Of a stretch of 64,000 bases of DNA, positions 1 through 10,438 are shown piece by piece. The notes beneath the pieces were generated by a model. The model saw nothing but the letters and a program-made list of their open reading frames with translations, did not search any database and was not told where the DNA came from. Origin of the DNA: Plotosus lineatus (Eukaryota; Chordata; Actinopteri; Siluriformes; Plotosidae); contig CM045745.1 in NCBI GenBank assembly GCA_024760905.1, forward strand, positions 14,372,782 through 14,436,781, read 5' to 3'. Made by a program: the position numbers and the translations under genes. The stretch's first letter is position 1, and each line of letters opens with the position of its first letter.

Positions 1-183
1 TCTGCCTACTTCTATACTTTGATGGTAACTTGTTTGAATGCCATTCTGGACCCACTAGCTTACTATTTTACCACAGAGACTTTCCGTAAAAATGTTGAAA
101 TAGATGCCGTTCGAAAAATATTGCCAATGATCAATGTCAGCTCTGATGGAAACACCCGTACCAGAGCACTCGCCAGTACTTAA
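1..183 (+). CDS. Class A GPCR, 3' end of last exon (partial)
   Basis: Frame 1 is open from the window edge to TAA at 181-183 and gives 60 residues. They hold the end of transmembrane helix 7 with a DPxxYY form of the NPxxY motif (NAILDPLAYYF), followed at once by TFRKN, the usual start of helix 8, and a Ser/Thr-rich tail ending RALAST. A D in place of N in this motif is common in the purinergic/lipid/protease-activated receptor branch (delta group) of rhodopsin-like receptors. The rest of the gene lies left of the window, so subtype and ligand cannot be read. It would act at the plasma membrane through heterotrimeric G proteins. Class call is firm, subtype unknown. Confidence 0.8.
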   Translation, partial: SAYFYTLMVTCLNAILDPLAYYFTTETFRKNVEIDAVRKILPMINVSSDGNTRTRALAST

Positions 184-540
184 AGTCTAAATACTGTAGT
201 CTTTTTGGTTGGAAGGACAAGAAAGGAACATTGACAGAGAACTGCATTATAATATCATGTGGACTTCTCATCAGTATGAAGTCAACCACTTGGGAAATAT
301 GAAAGTCTGCTTTAATGTTAGGATCACAAAACAGCTGAAGACATGCTATGGATTATGGAGCTGGATTTATTCAGATATAAAACTGAAACAGTTAATAATC
401 CACATATTACAAGTGTCATTTGCAAAAAATGTATATGTAATTCATTGTCCAAACAGATGGAATATTTTTTAACCAAGTTCAATAATATATATTGTTTAAA
501 CTTATTAACAAATGTAATTAAAGATTAAATATTATAAACT
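184..540 (+). other. 3' UTR of the GPCR gene
   Basis: AT-rich non-coding sequence after the receptor stop codon. An ATTAAA hexamer near 516-523 is a plausible variant polyadenylation signal. Short open frames here are chance. The end of the transcript is inferred. Confidence 0.45.
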
Positions 541-591
541 ATTTAATTATCTGTTCATCGACTCATATCTGGCACGACCAAAAAACCAAAA

Positions 592-933
592 ACAAACCGG
601 ATTCCAAAAGGATTGGGACACTATCCAAATCATGAATAAAAACTGAATGCAATGATGTGGAAGTGCAAAATTTCAATATTTTATTCCGAATAGAACATAG
701 AAGACGGCTCAAAAGTTTAAACTGAGAAATTGTATCATTTCAAGGGAAAAATATGAAATTTAAAACCAACAGATTTTTCCCTTAAAATGATACAATTTCT
801 CAGTTTAAACTTTTGACCCGTCTTCTATGTTCTATTCGGAATAAAATATTGAAATTTTGCACTTCCACATCATTGCATTCAGTTTTTATTCATGATTTGG
901 ATAGTGTCCCAATCCTTTTGGAATCCGGTTTGT
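592..933. mobile_element. Near-perfect 161-bp palindrome (fold-back MITE)
   Basis: Two arms, 592-752 and 773-933, are inverted copies with only about three mismatches, separated by a 20-bp loop. The outer ends read acaaaccggattcc and its complement. The sequence resembles a widespread fish non-autonomous DNA element, but here it is a full hairpin rather than an element with short terminal repeats. It contains no coding capacity. The high arm identity implies a recent origin or ongoing arm correction. Confidence 0.8.
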
Positions 934-1189
934 AGTTTTCAACCCGGCATGTAATCTCCATGGTATTGTCACTTGTCGACACTTGTTGACCAACCAAGTT
1001 GGTCGGGTCGAGGCTCAGCAACATTAATGTGGCAATAAAATGAAGTCAGATGATGACCTAAATTATTGTTAATGTACAGGTTCTCACATCAATTGACCCC
1101 CCCCCCCCTCCCCGCCCTGATTGCACAGATATAAAATGGGAACTCAAATAATGAAAGAGTGGTTCAGGAAGCATGAGGAATCATTTCAC

Positions 1190-1345
1190 ATATGTATTGG
1201 TGCCCCAGAGTCCTGACCTTAACCCTGCTGATATTTTTTGGGATGTGCTGGAGAAGACCTTATGGAGTGGTTCAGTTTTTCCCCCCTCATCAATTCAAGA
1301 AGTCAGTGAAAAATGAAAAAAGTATGCAGTGGTTGTTTTCTCTTG
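1190..1345 (+). pseudogene. Tc1/mariner-type transposase fragment
   Basis: A short stretch reads PQSPDLNPADIFWDVLEK, matching the conserved C-terminal block of Tc1-like transposases (SPDLNP..xxxWxxL). Upstream and downstream are degenerate and no terminal inverted repeats could be placed. It is a molecular fossil. Confidence 0.6.
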
Positions 1346-1728
1346 TGGCTAATGGCTCTATTACAACTACTACTACAAAAAAAATACTCCATTAAATTTA
1401 GAATACCGTATATCATTAGATTATGGAGTATACACCAGCAGTCAAAACAACACCCCCATTTTTAAAAATTATTTTTTGTTTTGTTGAAATTCAAGCAGTT
1501 CTGGTCCAGACTGACCTAAAAAGGACAGGTAAGTATTATGTCAGATCTAAAACAAACTAACATAAAACATAACAGTAGGCTTTAAATCATGGAACGACCG
1601 GACCAGACTTGCATGTTAATCCCCATCGAGCTGGTTTCAGGTGAAGTAGATAGAAGGGTGAAGGCAAAGCAACCAACACATGTTGGAACTTCTGCAACAG
1701 TGTAGAGAAGCACAGCCAGAACAATATT

Positions 1729-1817
1729 CATTCATTCATTTTCTGAACCATTAATCCTCATTCAGGTGGTGGGGAGGTTGGTGCCCATCTCAGTCATCTA
1801 TGGGCAAAGGCGGGGTC
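1729..1817 (-). mobile_element. Very short L2 3' fragment with target duplication
   Basis: About 89 bp of L2-type 3' tail in reverse orientation, starting with (attc)n at its 3' end. It is bounded by a perfect 13-bp duplication, ccagaacaatatt, at 1716-1728 and 1818-1830. This is a severely 5'-truncated LINE or LINE-tailed SINE insertion into older repeat DNA. Confidence 0.75.
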
Positions 1818-1830
1818 CCAGAACAATATT

Positions 1831-2408
1831 TGATTTCCAATGTTGAAAGAATGCCACCAATATGTGCAGTTGTGATATCTGCAAAACCTGGCAGTTGGCA
1901 GGGGTTGGAAAAAAACAACAACAATGAGTTTATAGATTGTTGTCATTTATTTAAAATTCTAATGCTGGTAGAAGACTTGACATATTCAGAGTCATAAAAG
2001 TTGCATTATTAAGCAGTACTGTATTGGATTGTCATGCTATTTTTTTAAATACGAAAATGTGAACAAATTATGCTAATATGCATAATAATGTATATGCTGA
2101 TATATGATGTTCTATATTATACATTTGTGTTTGTGAAGAGTTTTTTATTTTTGTGATTTTTTAAAAAACTTTTATATTCCTGATTTTTTTTTTTAATTTA
2201 ATTTAATTTTTTGTTCTGCATTTTTAGAAGTGAGGAATTTAAATAAACAAAAAGAAAGTAACTGAGATAAGTCTGTGGCCTATTCATTTTGCTAGGTTAA
2301 CTTCAACAGTTTGGTACCCAGGAGTGATGTACCTGCCTCAAAGTGCCCTCTTTAATTTCTTCTCCAACATATTTCTGATCTCACAGACCCATTGTTCAGC
2401 ATCCTTAC

Positions 2409-2410
<2 letters not shown>
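1831..2410. other. AT-rich intergenic DNA
   Basis: Nothing coding is recognisable. It contains homopolymer T runs near 2185-2215 and AT-rich unique-looking sequence. Confidence 0.4.

Positions 2411-2480
<70 letters not shown>
2411..2480. repeat. (TG)n microsatellite
   Basis: About 35 uninterrupted GT units ending before agtgctataaaag. Confidence 0.97.
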
Positions 2481-2482
<2 letters not shown>

Positions 2483-2675
2483 TGCTATAAAAGTGCACTG
2501 CTTGCAAAAATACCTTGACACTTTAGTTCATTGACACTCCGTTGTTGCTTGCTGTGTAAATCATATGCTGACATCAGCTTTATGCTGACTTTGTTTGGTC
2601 CGGTTCATCTCACCAAAGACATCGTATTGAGGGGTCGTCTTTACGTCAGTCCCATTGGAACTCTGTGTAAAAGGG

Positions 2676-2745
2676 GCTTCCATTTCCATTTTCATTTCCA
2701 TTTCCATTTTCATTTCCATTTCCATTTTCATTTCCATTTCCATTT
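2676..2745. repeat. TTCCAT/TTTTCA minisatellite
   Basis: Alternating ccatttccattttcatt units give an 18-bp period built on a 6-bp core. Translated it reads FHFHFH on one strand and MEMEMK on the other, which is an artefact of the repeat and not a protein. Confidence 0.95.
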
Positions 2746-3043
2746 TCTCGCAAGTTGTTTTAAATAATAGACCATATATAAGATATTGGAGTGAGCAAGA
2801 ATATAAATAAGAATTAACTTATAGAGACACATAGTCGAAGTATAAACTCAGGAATTGTCTTGTTTAAGATGCAATGGGCTTGTGCTGTAGAGTTCCATTT
2901 GGAAAGCTGTAATGAAGAATAAACAGGCCACTGTTGGGCTCAATTACCCTTGAATACAAATTAGTCATCTTAAATATTGTGTTAACAAAATGTAACTCTA
3001 TAATATTTTCTTCCATATTTTGTTGGTCAAAGCTGACATTACT

Positions 3044-3046
<3 letters not shown>

Positions 3047-3085
<39 letters not shown>

Positions 3086-3201
3086 AAGAGATTTTAAAAA
3101 GAATGTACTGTAGTATATTAGGAGAGAAATAACTGCAGCAATGGCACATTGTTCGTATTACTCCTTCTCTTACTACTACTCCTATACTACTTACTATACT
3201 T

Positions 3202-3237
<36 letters not shown>

Positions 3238-3240
3238 GTA
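3047..3240. repeat. (GA)n and (TTA)n microsatellites
   Basis: A GA run at 3047-3082 and a TTA run at 3205-3237, immediately before a TIR element that begins at 3268. Confidence 0.9.
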
Positions 3241-3267
3241 GTAGTAGTAACATATCGTAATGGTGTA

Positions 3268-4032
3268 CAGTGGTACCTCACATTACAAAAGTCTCACCAA
3301 ATGAAAAATGCAGGTTACGAAATGCATTTTCCTAAAATTTTTGTCTCTGGATATGAAACAAGTTGATGTTACGAAAGCGCCATTTTAAAAATTCAAATGC
3401 GCCATTCAAACATTAAAACACACCCTTCAAACATTCAAACAATGCACGAGCTGCTCTCCTATCAATGACGTTCAAACATCCCACCCCGCTGGCCTCCCAT
3501 TGGCTAGGAGGGATGACGCAGCTACCTCCCATTGCCTATCACCCAACATCCTGCCCCGCTGGCCTCCCATTGGCTTGGTGGGATGACGCAGCTCTCTCCC
3601 ATTGGCTATTATGGAGCTGCATCTACCATGATGCTTTTCGTGTAAAGGACAGAGTTATTGTTGTTTCATGCTTTATTTCTTGACTCAGGCTTTTAACCTT
3701 CCATAAACATGTGTAAAATTATAACTTTGCTAAGAAGACATGGTCAACACACGCACACACGCGTGTGATTTCCGGTGCGAGTGAGAAGAAGACACAGGCT
3801 CGAGTGATATCACAAAGGAATATGGCCAAACCCGTCTACCATCGGAACGATATTGAAGCAGAAGGAGGTCTTAAAAGGTATGCTTTAAAATTTTTTAAAA
3901 GGTTTAGGAGGTAGTATTGGGAGCCTTGGAACGAATCACGCGTTTTACATGTAAAATGCGGTTCAATTTATGAAAAATGCAGTTTACGAAAAAGGCGCTG
4001 GAACGGATTAATTTCGTAAAGTGAGGTACTGT
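3268..4032. mobile_element. pogo/Tigger-like TIR element, family A, copy 1
   Basis: It starts TA|CAGTGGTACCTCAC and ends with the inverse tcgtaaagtgaggtactgtg. This is the CAGTGGTACC-type terminus of pogo/Tigger elements, which duplicate TA. The ~765-bp interior has no transposase. It holds tandem ~68-bp GC-rich units, each with an inverted CCAAT box (cccattggct at about 3497, 3567 and 3599). A second copy of the family is at 58009-58896. The right end has lost a few terminal bases and runs into a (TTC)n tract. Confidence 0.75.
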
Positions 4033-4041
4033 GTTCTTCTT

Positions 4042-4072
<31 letters not shown>

Positions 4073-4073
4073 A
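4033..4073. repeat. (TTC)n microsatellite
   Basis: About 13 TTC units followed by AT-rich repeats. Confidence 0.95.
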
Positions 4074-4104
4074 TAATATTAATTATATTATTATTATTAA
4101 TTGT

Positions 4105-4345
4105 AATGATGAGGGCAGCCATAGGCTATGGTTTAATAAGTGGCTTTGGGACAGAAAGGTTGCTGGTTCGATTGATTCTTGAACCAGAAGGAAAAAGGTG
4201 TGGTAGTGAGGAACTGAGCTGCACCTTCACTTTCTCACCTTCAATGCTTATATGCCCTTGAGCAAGGCACCTAACTCCCAACTGTTCTCTAGGTGTGTGT
4301 GGCAGCCCACTGCCATACGTGTGTATGTGCTGACTGTTTGTGTGT

Positions 4346-4396
<51 letters not shown>

Positions 4397-4450
4397 TACT
4401 TTGGATGGGATAAATGTAGAGACAATATTTTCCCTTGCTGGATTAATACA
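4105..4450 (+). mobile_element. tRNA-derived SINE, different family from the main one
   Basis: A tRNA-like head with a B-box-like gctggttcgattgattc is followed by the fish SINE landmark cccttgagcaaggcacctaac and by cttactttggatgggataaatg. The interior is expanded by a (TG)n run at 4340-4394. A related fragment lies at 49355-49550. Confidence 0.6.
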
Positions 4451-5468
4451 GTAAAGTATAGTTACCGCACAAGCCCATAATAAATTATATTTTTTGGGCC
4501 CCCACAAACTTACATGCAGGCAGAAATGTATCATAACATGCGTATGGTTAAGATATGGATTCTGAGAAAAAGCATTTATCTTTATTTCCGTTAACTACAA
4601 ACCACTTCTTCCTGTATTGTTCTTTCCTTTCACTTAAATAAATACTTTTTTTTCTGTTAACGACTCATCAACAATAAGTCTATAAAGTCAAAACAATAAC
4701 AGCCAGCCAAAAAAAAAAAAAAAAAAAGATGTTACTCTGTAAAATGAAAATTAAATTGAGTTTGGGTGGCAGTTAAGTTGCCTGTTCACTGAAATGTGCA
4801 TCTTATCAGACGTCGAGGGGAAGAAATCTCGATTTAAGATGATTGTGATTCAAGAATAGAAACAGAAATTATTGTATGGTTAATTTTTACCCAAGTGAAT
4901 CTTAGGAAATGTGTAATGTGTCATTTTAAGTCTACAGTATTTTAGTTTTATTCGATGTCAACAGTTCATCAGACAAACATGCATTAGCCCGCACAGAACA
5001 TTTATTAGTCAACATAAATGTATTATTATTTAAATTTTTTTTTTTTTTTTTTGCGCGTGACCATGATGCCTGTATGCATGATGATGTCTCACAACAGTTC
5101 TCTTTATGAGATCGAAAATTTCTTTCATGGTTAGTGTTACCATTTCTGAAGTACGTCTGCCTTGAAAAGTGTTTGATCAGCAACGAAGGAGTGAAAAGTA
5201 AATGTACTGAAATGAATCTGCAAAATCCTTTGTAATTGTTTTCGATGACAGATTACATCATAAGATTTGACTAGCTTTCTAATGTTTATGCTTTCAAATT
5301 TCATTAACACGTCAACCAAGACTTATCAAATTCTATCTGCCATTTCCTTCAAATGGCAGATTGACCTTGTTCATTCTCAGTTGAGGACATGTATGTTAAA
5401 ATAAATTGTACTCATACTGAAAAAGGTAACAGGGAATTTAGGAAACCTTAATTAAAGGAAAACAGCGT
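4451..5468. other. Intergenic, nothing recognised
   Basis: AT-rich sequence with an A-tract at 4709-4727 and a T-tract near 5035-5053. No exon, RNA gene or mobile element could be supported. Confidence 0.4.
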
Positions 5469-5479
5469 GTCTAATAAAT

Positions 5480-5734
5480 CTTCTTCTTTTCCTTTCGGCT
5501 TTTTCCCTTTCTCGGGAGTCGCCACAGCGAATCATCTGATTCGCACATTTGATTTGGCAGAGGTTTTTACGTCGGATGCCCTTCCTGTCACAACCCTTTA
5601 GCAAGGGACAGAAACACGCTGACAGCTTTGCAGCTACTCTTTACGAAAGTCAGCAATGGTTCTTTTACATGAACCTCTCACCATAGACAGTGACAGACAT
5701 GGCCGGCCTTTGATAACCCAGTTAGCTGCACTGG
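5480..5734 (-). mobile_element. SINE with RTE tail (type I), 5'-truncated
   Basis: Reverse-oriented copy: the 3' tail (cttcttcttttcctttcggc) is on the left and the central domain ends at the right, with no tRNA head. A perfect 11-bp target duplication, gtctaataaat, flanks it at 5469-5479 and 5735-5745, so the missing head reflects 5' truncation during insertion. Confidence 0.9.
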
Positions 5735-5889
5735 GTCTAATAAATAATACATAGCTCTAAATATGACTTAGTGTAAGCCTTCTTTTTCTAAAATTACAGA
5801 ATATGTGTAACAAAAGAAATATAATAAAAGTAATTTATTTGTATAGATAAATACTCACTCGTGAAGTATACTGTTTGCTAAATATGCAG

Positions 5890-6075
<186 letters not shown>

Positions 6076-6194
6076 TGTGTACCTGTGATCTGAAATATCC
6101 TGTGGATGATCTTGTTTTTTTTTGTGATTTTCATGTCATCTAATATGTGTATAAATTGGTCTAAAATTTTGTGCAGCAACATCTCATCATCTTC

Positions 6195-7460
6195 CACTTA
6201 ATCCAGGGTTGGGAAGCAGGGGCAGCAGCTTAAGCAGTGAGATCCAGACTTCCTTCTCCCCAGCCACTTCCTCCAGCTCTTCCAGGAAGATACCAAGTGG
6301 TTGTCAGACTAGCCAAGAGACATAAACCCTCCAGCCTGTTCTGGGTCGACCCCGGGGTCCAATTGGACATGTCTGAAACACCACACTAGGGAGGCATTCT
6401 AACCAGATGCACAAACCACCTCAACTGGTTCCTATCAATGCGGAGGAGCAGCGGTTCTACTCTGAGCTCCTTCCGGATGGCTGAGCTTCTCACCCCAGCT
6501 CTAAGGGAGAGCCCCGTCACCTGGCGAAGGAAGCTCATTTCAGCTGCTAGTATCCGTGATCTTGTTCTTTCAGTCACTTCCCAAAGCTTGTGACTATAGG
6601 TGAGGGTTGGAGCATGGATCGATTATTTGAGATAAATTGAAAGCATTGCCTTGCAGCTCAGTTCCCTTTTCAACACGACGGACAAGTACAAGCGCCGTTT
6701 TACAGCAGAGGCTGCAGCGATCCACTTGTCGATCTCCCGCTCCATCCTCCCCTCACTCGTGAACAAGCCCCTGACAGACTTGAACTCTTCTACTTAGAGC
6801 AGGAAGTCATTCCAGAACTGTGGGTTGCATTCCACCCCTTTATGGCTGAGAACCATGGCCTTCGATTTGGAGGTGCTGATTCTTATCCTGGCTGCTTCGC
6901 ACTCAGCTGTAACCTCTCCAATGAGAGCTGGAGGTCCCGCATTGTTTAAGCCAAAAGGACAATGTTATCCGCAAAAATCAGAGACGAGATTCTCGGACCA
7001 TGAAACTAGAACCCCTCCAAACCCTTGGCTGCACCTAGAAATTCTGTCCATAAAAATTATGAACAGTATTGGTGACAAAGGACAGCTCCACCCTCACCGG
7101 AAACAAATTTGACCTGTAGCTGTCAATTCGGACCAAGCTCTGAGTCCAGTGATACAGAGACTAAATTGCCCGTAGCAATTGGTCCTGTACTCTGTACTAA
7201 TGTAAAACACTGCACAAGATAGCCCAAGGGACACAGTTGAAAGCCTTCTCTTAATCCACAAAAACAGATTGTCATTGTGGACAGATTGGGCCAACTCCTA
7301 CGCCCCCTCCAGGATCCTGTAGAGCATATAGAGCTTGTTGAGAGTGCTGTGACCAGGACAAAAACCACATTGACGGATACTGTAGTCTGACTCACCTCCA
7401 CACACAGCCTGGAGTCTAGACACACCCATCTTGACATGGACTGGACCTTATGCAGCAAAA
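6195..7460 (-). pseudogene. Non-LTR retrotransposon RT fragment (decayed LINE)
   Basis: On the minus strand this reads as the reverse-transcriptase and C-terminal half of an APE-type LINE common in fishes. Recognisable blocks are the thumb/C-terminal part (about 6380-6580), a segment near 7040-7130 and the block around 7180-7330 that contains the equivalent of the 'DLEKAFD' RT motif. Many frameshifts and stops break it, so no product is expected. It is a different lineage from the RTE copies elsewhere in the window. Clade not assigned. Confidence 0.7.
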
Positions 7461-7596
7461 TCAAAATCCATTCTTACTTTTACTTTATTCTATTTATTTC
7501 TTTATTATTAAATTTGCTTTAGTTGGTAATTCAGTTGTAAGTTATGTTCATTATGTCCTTTTAGTTCCCTAGTTTGTTCACTGTATATTTTATTGG

Positions 7597-7927
7597 TTCA
7601 GTTCATTTTCTGTACCCGTTTAATCCTAGTTTGGGTCGCGAGGAGGCTGGTGCCCATCCCAGCCAACTTCGGGCAAGGGCAGAATACACCCTGGACAGCT
7701 CGCCAGGCCATTGCAGGGCGGAAACACACTGAGGGCTTTGCAGCTACTCTTGTCGAAAGTCAGCAATGGTTCTTTTACGTGCCTCACACCATAGCCTGCC
7801 TTTGATAACCCAGTTAGCCGCACTGGGGGGGGGCAGTGACAACCTTGTGGAGAGTGGGACTCGAACCCCCAACCTTTGGATCTGCGATCCAGCGCCCTAT
7901 ACCACTAGACCACCACTGCCCCAGTGG
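7597..7927 (-). mobile_element. SINE with L2 tail (type II), complete
   Basis: On the minus strand it begins with a tRNA-like head (A box tggtctagtgg, B box region ggttcgagtccc), continues through the shared central domain, and ends in an L2-type tail (cgcgaccc...ttaaacgggtacag). It is bounded by a perfect 11-bp duplication, tattttattgg, at 7586-7596 and 7928-7938. Full-length reference copy for type II. Confidence 0.93.
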
Positions 7928-8054
7928 TATTTTATTGGATAATATTTAATTTCTAAAATGAATTTATTTTACATATTTACCAACCTTTTCTTGCTAGTTT
8001 TTAAAATTTCAGATTCTGTAGTTTGTTAGTTTACTTAACTTTTTTCTTCACTGA

Positions 8055-8365
8055 ATCTTCCTCACTCACTAATTTGCAAAACTGCTTAATCTCAGTCCAG
8101 CTGCTGAGAGGCTGGGGCCTATCTCATCCAATAATGAGCACCCTGAACAACACAGACCATCATAGGCACAACAATTACTCACACGAGGGGCAATTAAGAA
8201 CATCTAGTTAGCCTGTTGTGCATGTCTATGGACTGTGGGCGGAAACCAAAATACTCGGAGTAAACATACACAAGCATGAGGAGGACAAACAAACCCCACA
8301 TAGAAAGGGACCTTCTTTCTGTGAGGCAGATGTACTAATCCCCACTCCACAATGCCACCTCTTTT
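8055..8365 (-). mobile_element. L2-like LINE 3' fragment
   Basis: Reverse-oriented L2-type 3' sequence with the recurring blocks ggctggggcctatctca, tgcatgtctatggactgtgggcgg and a run to the tail. No ORF remains. Confidence 0.65.
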
Positions 8366-8698
8366 ACTTAATCTTCAGTTGTTTACTTAATTATATATAC
8401 TGTTATATTACTTTATATTATTTATTGTCTTACTGACTTGGTGAAATATTAAATATAATTTGAGTTGGCTGTGATACTAAGACTTGGTATTGGTTATATG
8501 GTTTATTTTATATATAGTATGTGACAATAAATCTGAAATTAATTAGTTTTTTATGTTTGTATAAATCATGATGGAGAAATGAGTGGAACAAGTAACTTGA
8601 ATTTAAAATCACATGAGGGAGGGAGAGAACTGGCCATTATAGCTTTGGCACCTTGTGTGTACCTAAGCTACAGAGTGTGGCTCATTAAGGCCAAATGA

Positions 8699-8701
<3 letters not shown>

Positions 8702-8739
<38 letters not shown>

Positions 8740-8752
8740 AAAGAGAGAGAGT
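8702..8752. repeat. (TG)n(GA)n microsatellite
   Basis: GT repeat at 8702-8737 passing into GA repeats. Confidence 0.95.
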
Positions 8753-8759
8753 GTTGGCT

Positions 8760-9700
8760 TAACACATTGAGAATTTTCCTCTGATTTTCATCCCTTTTCT
8801 TTTCTATGGATTAGCATGAGACCCTCCTGCAGGCGGTTCCCACCTTCCTGCCCTCAAGTCTAGTGTTGTTTTAATCCTGCTAAAGAAAAAAACTCCTCAG
8901 TTGTCTTGTGATTCATCTCATGTGAAATCAGCATTTAACAGGAAGCCTGCCTTCCATGTCTGAACCGCTGCTCAAAACAATGCTAAATGCTGAGTGATGG
9001 AAATTGGTTCTATACTAATGCTGCCAATGTAGTGCTGTAGACAAACACTTGTTGAACAGTTTATTCAAGTACAGCAATCAAGAAGCTCGAAAATAACTTG
9101 GTTTGAGATATTTGGAAGATTTTTCCAAATGTTTGCTTTTTAAAATAACTCCTGCCGTGTTTTTTATTTATTCGTTTATTTTTAAAGTCATTTTACAGTG
9201 TTGCATTAGTGGCACAGATTGAGAAACTGTTTCCATACCAGCATTTAACTATGTTTTTGGACAGCTGGATGCTGTTCAGGCCAAGCTGTGTTTTTTTAGT
9301 GGGTTGAGATAAGAACAACTACATTCACATTGTGTCCTGTGTTATATCACACCCTGAAGATAGATATCATTCAGCCATCTCAACACGGCTATGTACCCAC
9401 ACTGGGCATTTTCTTTATCTCGAGTTCTCATCAAAATTATCTCTGTTTTGTGACCTGTGTCTGACCTGACCTATGTCTTTGCGTTTCTGCGTGGCAAGTT
9501 TCGTTATTCTCAAACTTTGCTTCTTCTGTTTAGTTCAGAACGGCGACATCAGTCTGTTCACGGCCTTCCCCTGAGACTGTGGGAAAGTGTGCTGCAAAAA
9601 GCACTCATGCATTGTCATGTTAATATCTCAGGGTGGTGGTTTAGAGGGGAGGTTTCAGCACGTTAAAAACGAGGTGGCAGTCTTTTTTCCCAGCCTAGAA
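8760..9700 (+). promoter_or_regulatory. Upstream region of the her8-like gene
   Basis: Repeat-free stretch directly 5' of the bHLH gene. At 9578-9585 it carries TGTGGGAA, an RBPJ/CSL-type core, and at 9661-9669 a TATA-like ttaaaaa. A start of transcription near 9690-9700 would leave a ~100-nt leader before the ATG at 9802. HES-type genes are often controlled by Notch through RBPJ sites, but one 8-mer is weak evidence and some her8 genes are reported as Notch-independent. Promoter position is inferred. Confidence 0.35.
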
Positions 9701-9801
9701 GACGCCATTATCCTACACTTATGAGAAAGAGTCAACACAGAAACTGATCACTGTGAGTCTCAGATTTAATTTTATTTTGTGTCAAAAGTAATAGCAGAAC
9801 T

Positions 9802-10275
9802 ATGACTGCCTCAAATCTTGGCAATGGACCAGAAAAGAGCTTCAATGCCAAGGAGGAGCGTAAGGTAAAGTAATCTTACCTCGTACTTGGATGGAGTTAA
9901 TGTGCTGGAAGTTTGTTGTACCGTTTACTATTTTGAAACTACATGCCCATTACAGGATATTATTCATAATTACACGTAATCTAGATTCTTTTAATAAACA
10001 TCTGATAAGTGTGTTTGCATGCCGCAGCTCTCAGATGAGTTTACTCCTTTAACAAACTCTGCTTTGCAGTCATCAACAGTCTAAACACACTTTTATTTTT
10101 AGCTTCGAAAGCCTCTAATAGAGAAGAGACGTAGAGAACGCATCAATTCGAGCCTGGAGCAACTCAAGGGTATTATGGTGGATGCCTACAACTTGGATGT
10201 GAGTTTTGCACAAGTCCATATGTATATATATATATATATAATATGTGTGTGTGTGTATATGTGTATGTGTATATA

Positions 10276-10319
<44 letters not shown>

Positions 10320-10370
10320 GTGTGTGTGTATATGTGTATGTGTATATATGTATATATATATATATATAAA

Positions 10371-10438
<68 letters not shown>

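Noticed and set aside
2561..2767. Open frames of alternating F/H or M/E residues
   Set aside because: They translate a TTCCAT minisatellite and stop where the repeat stops.
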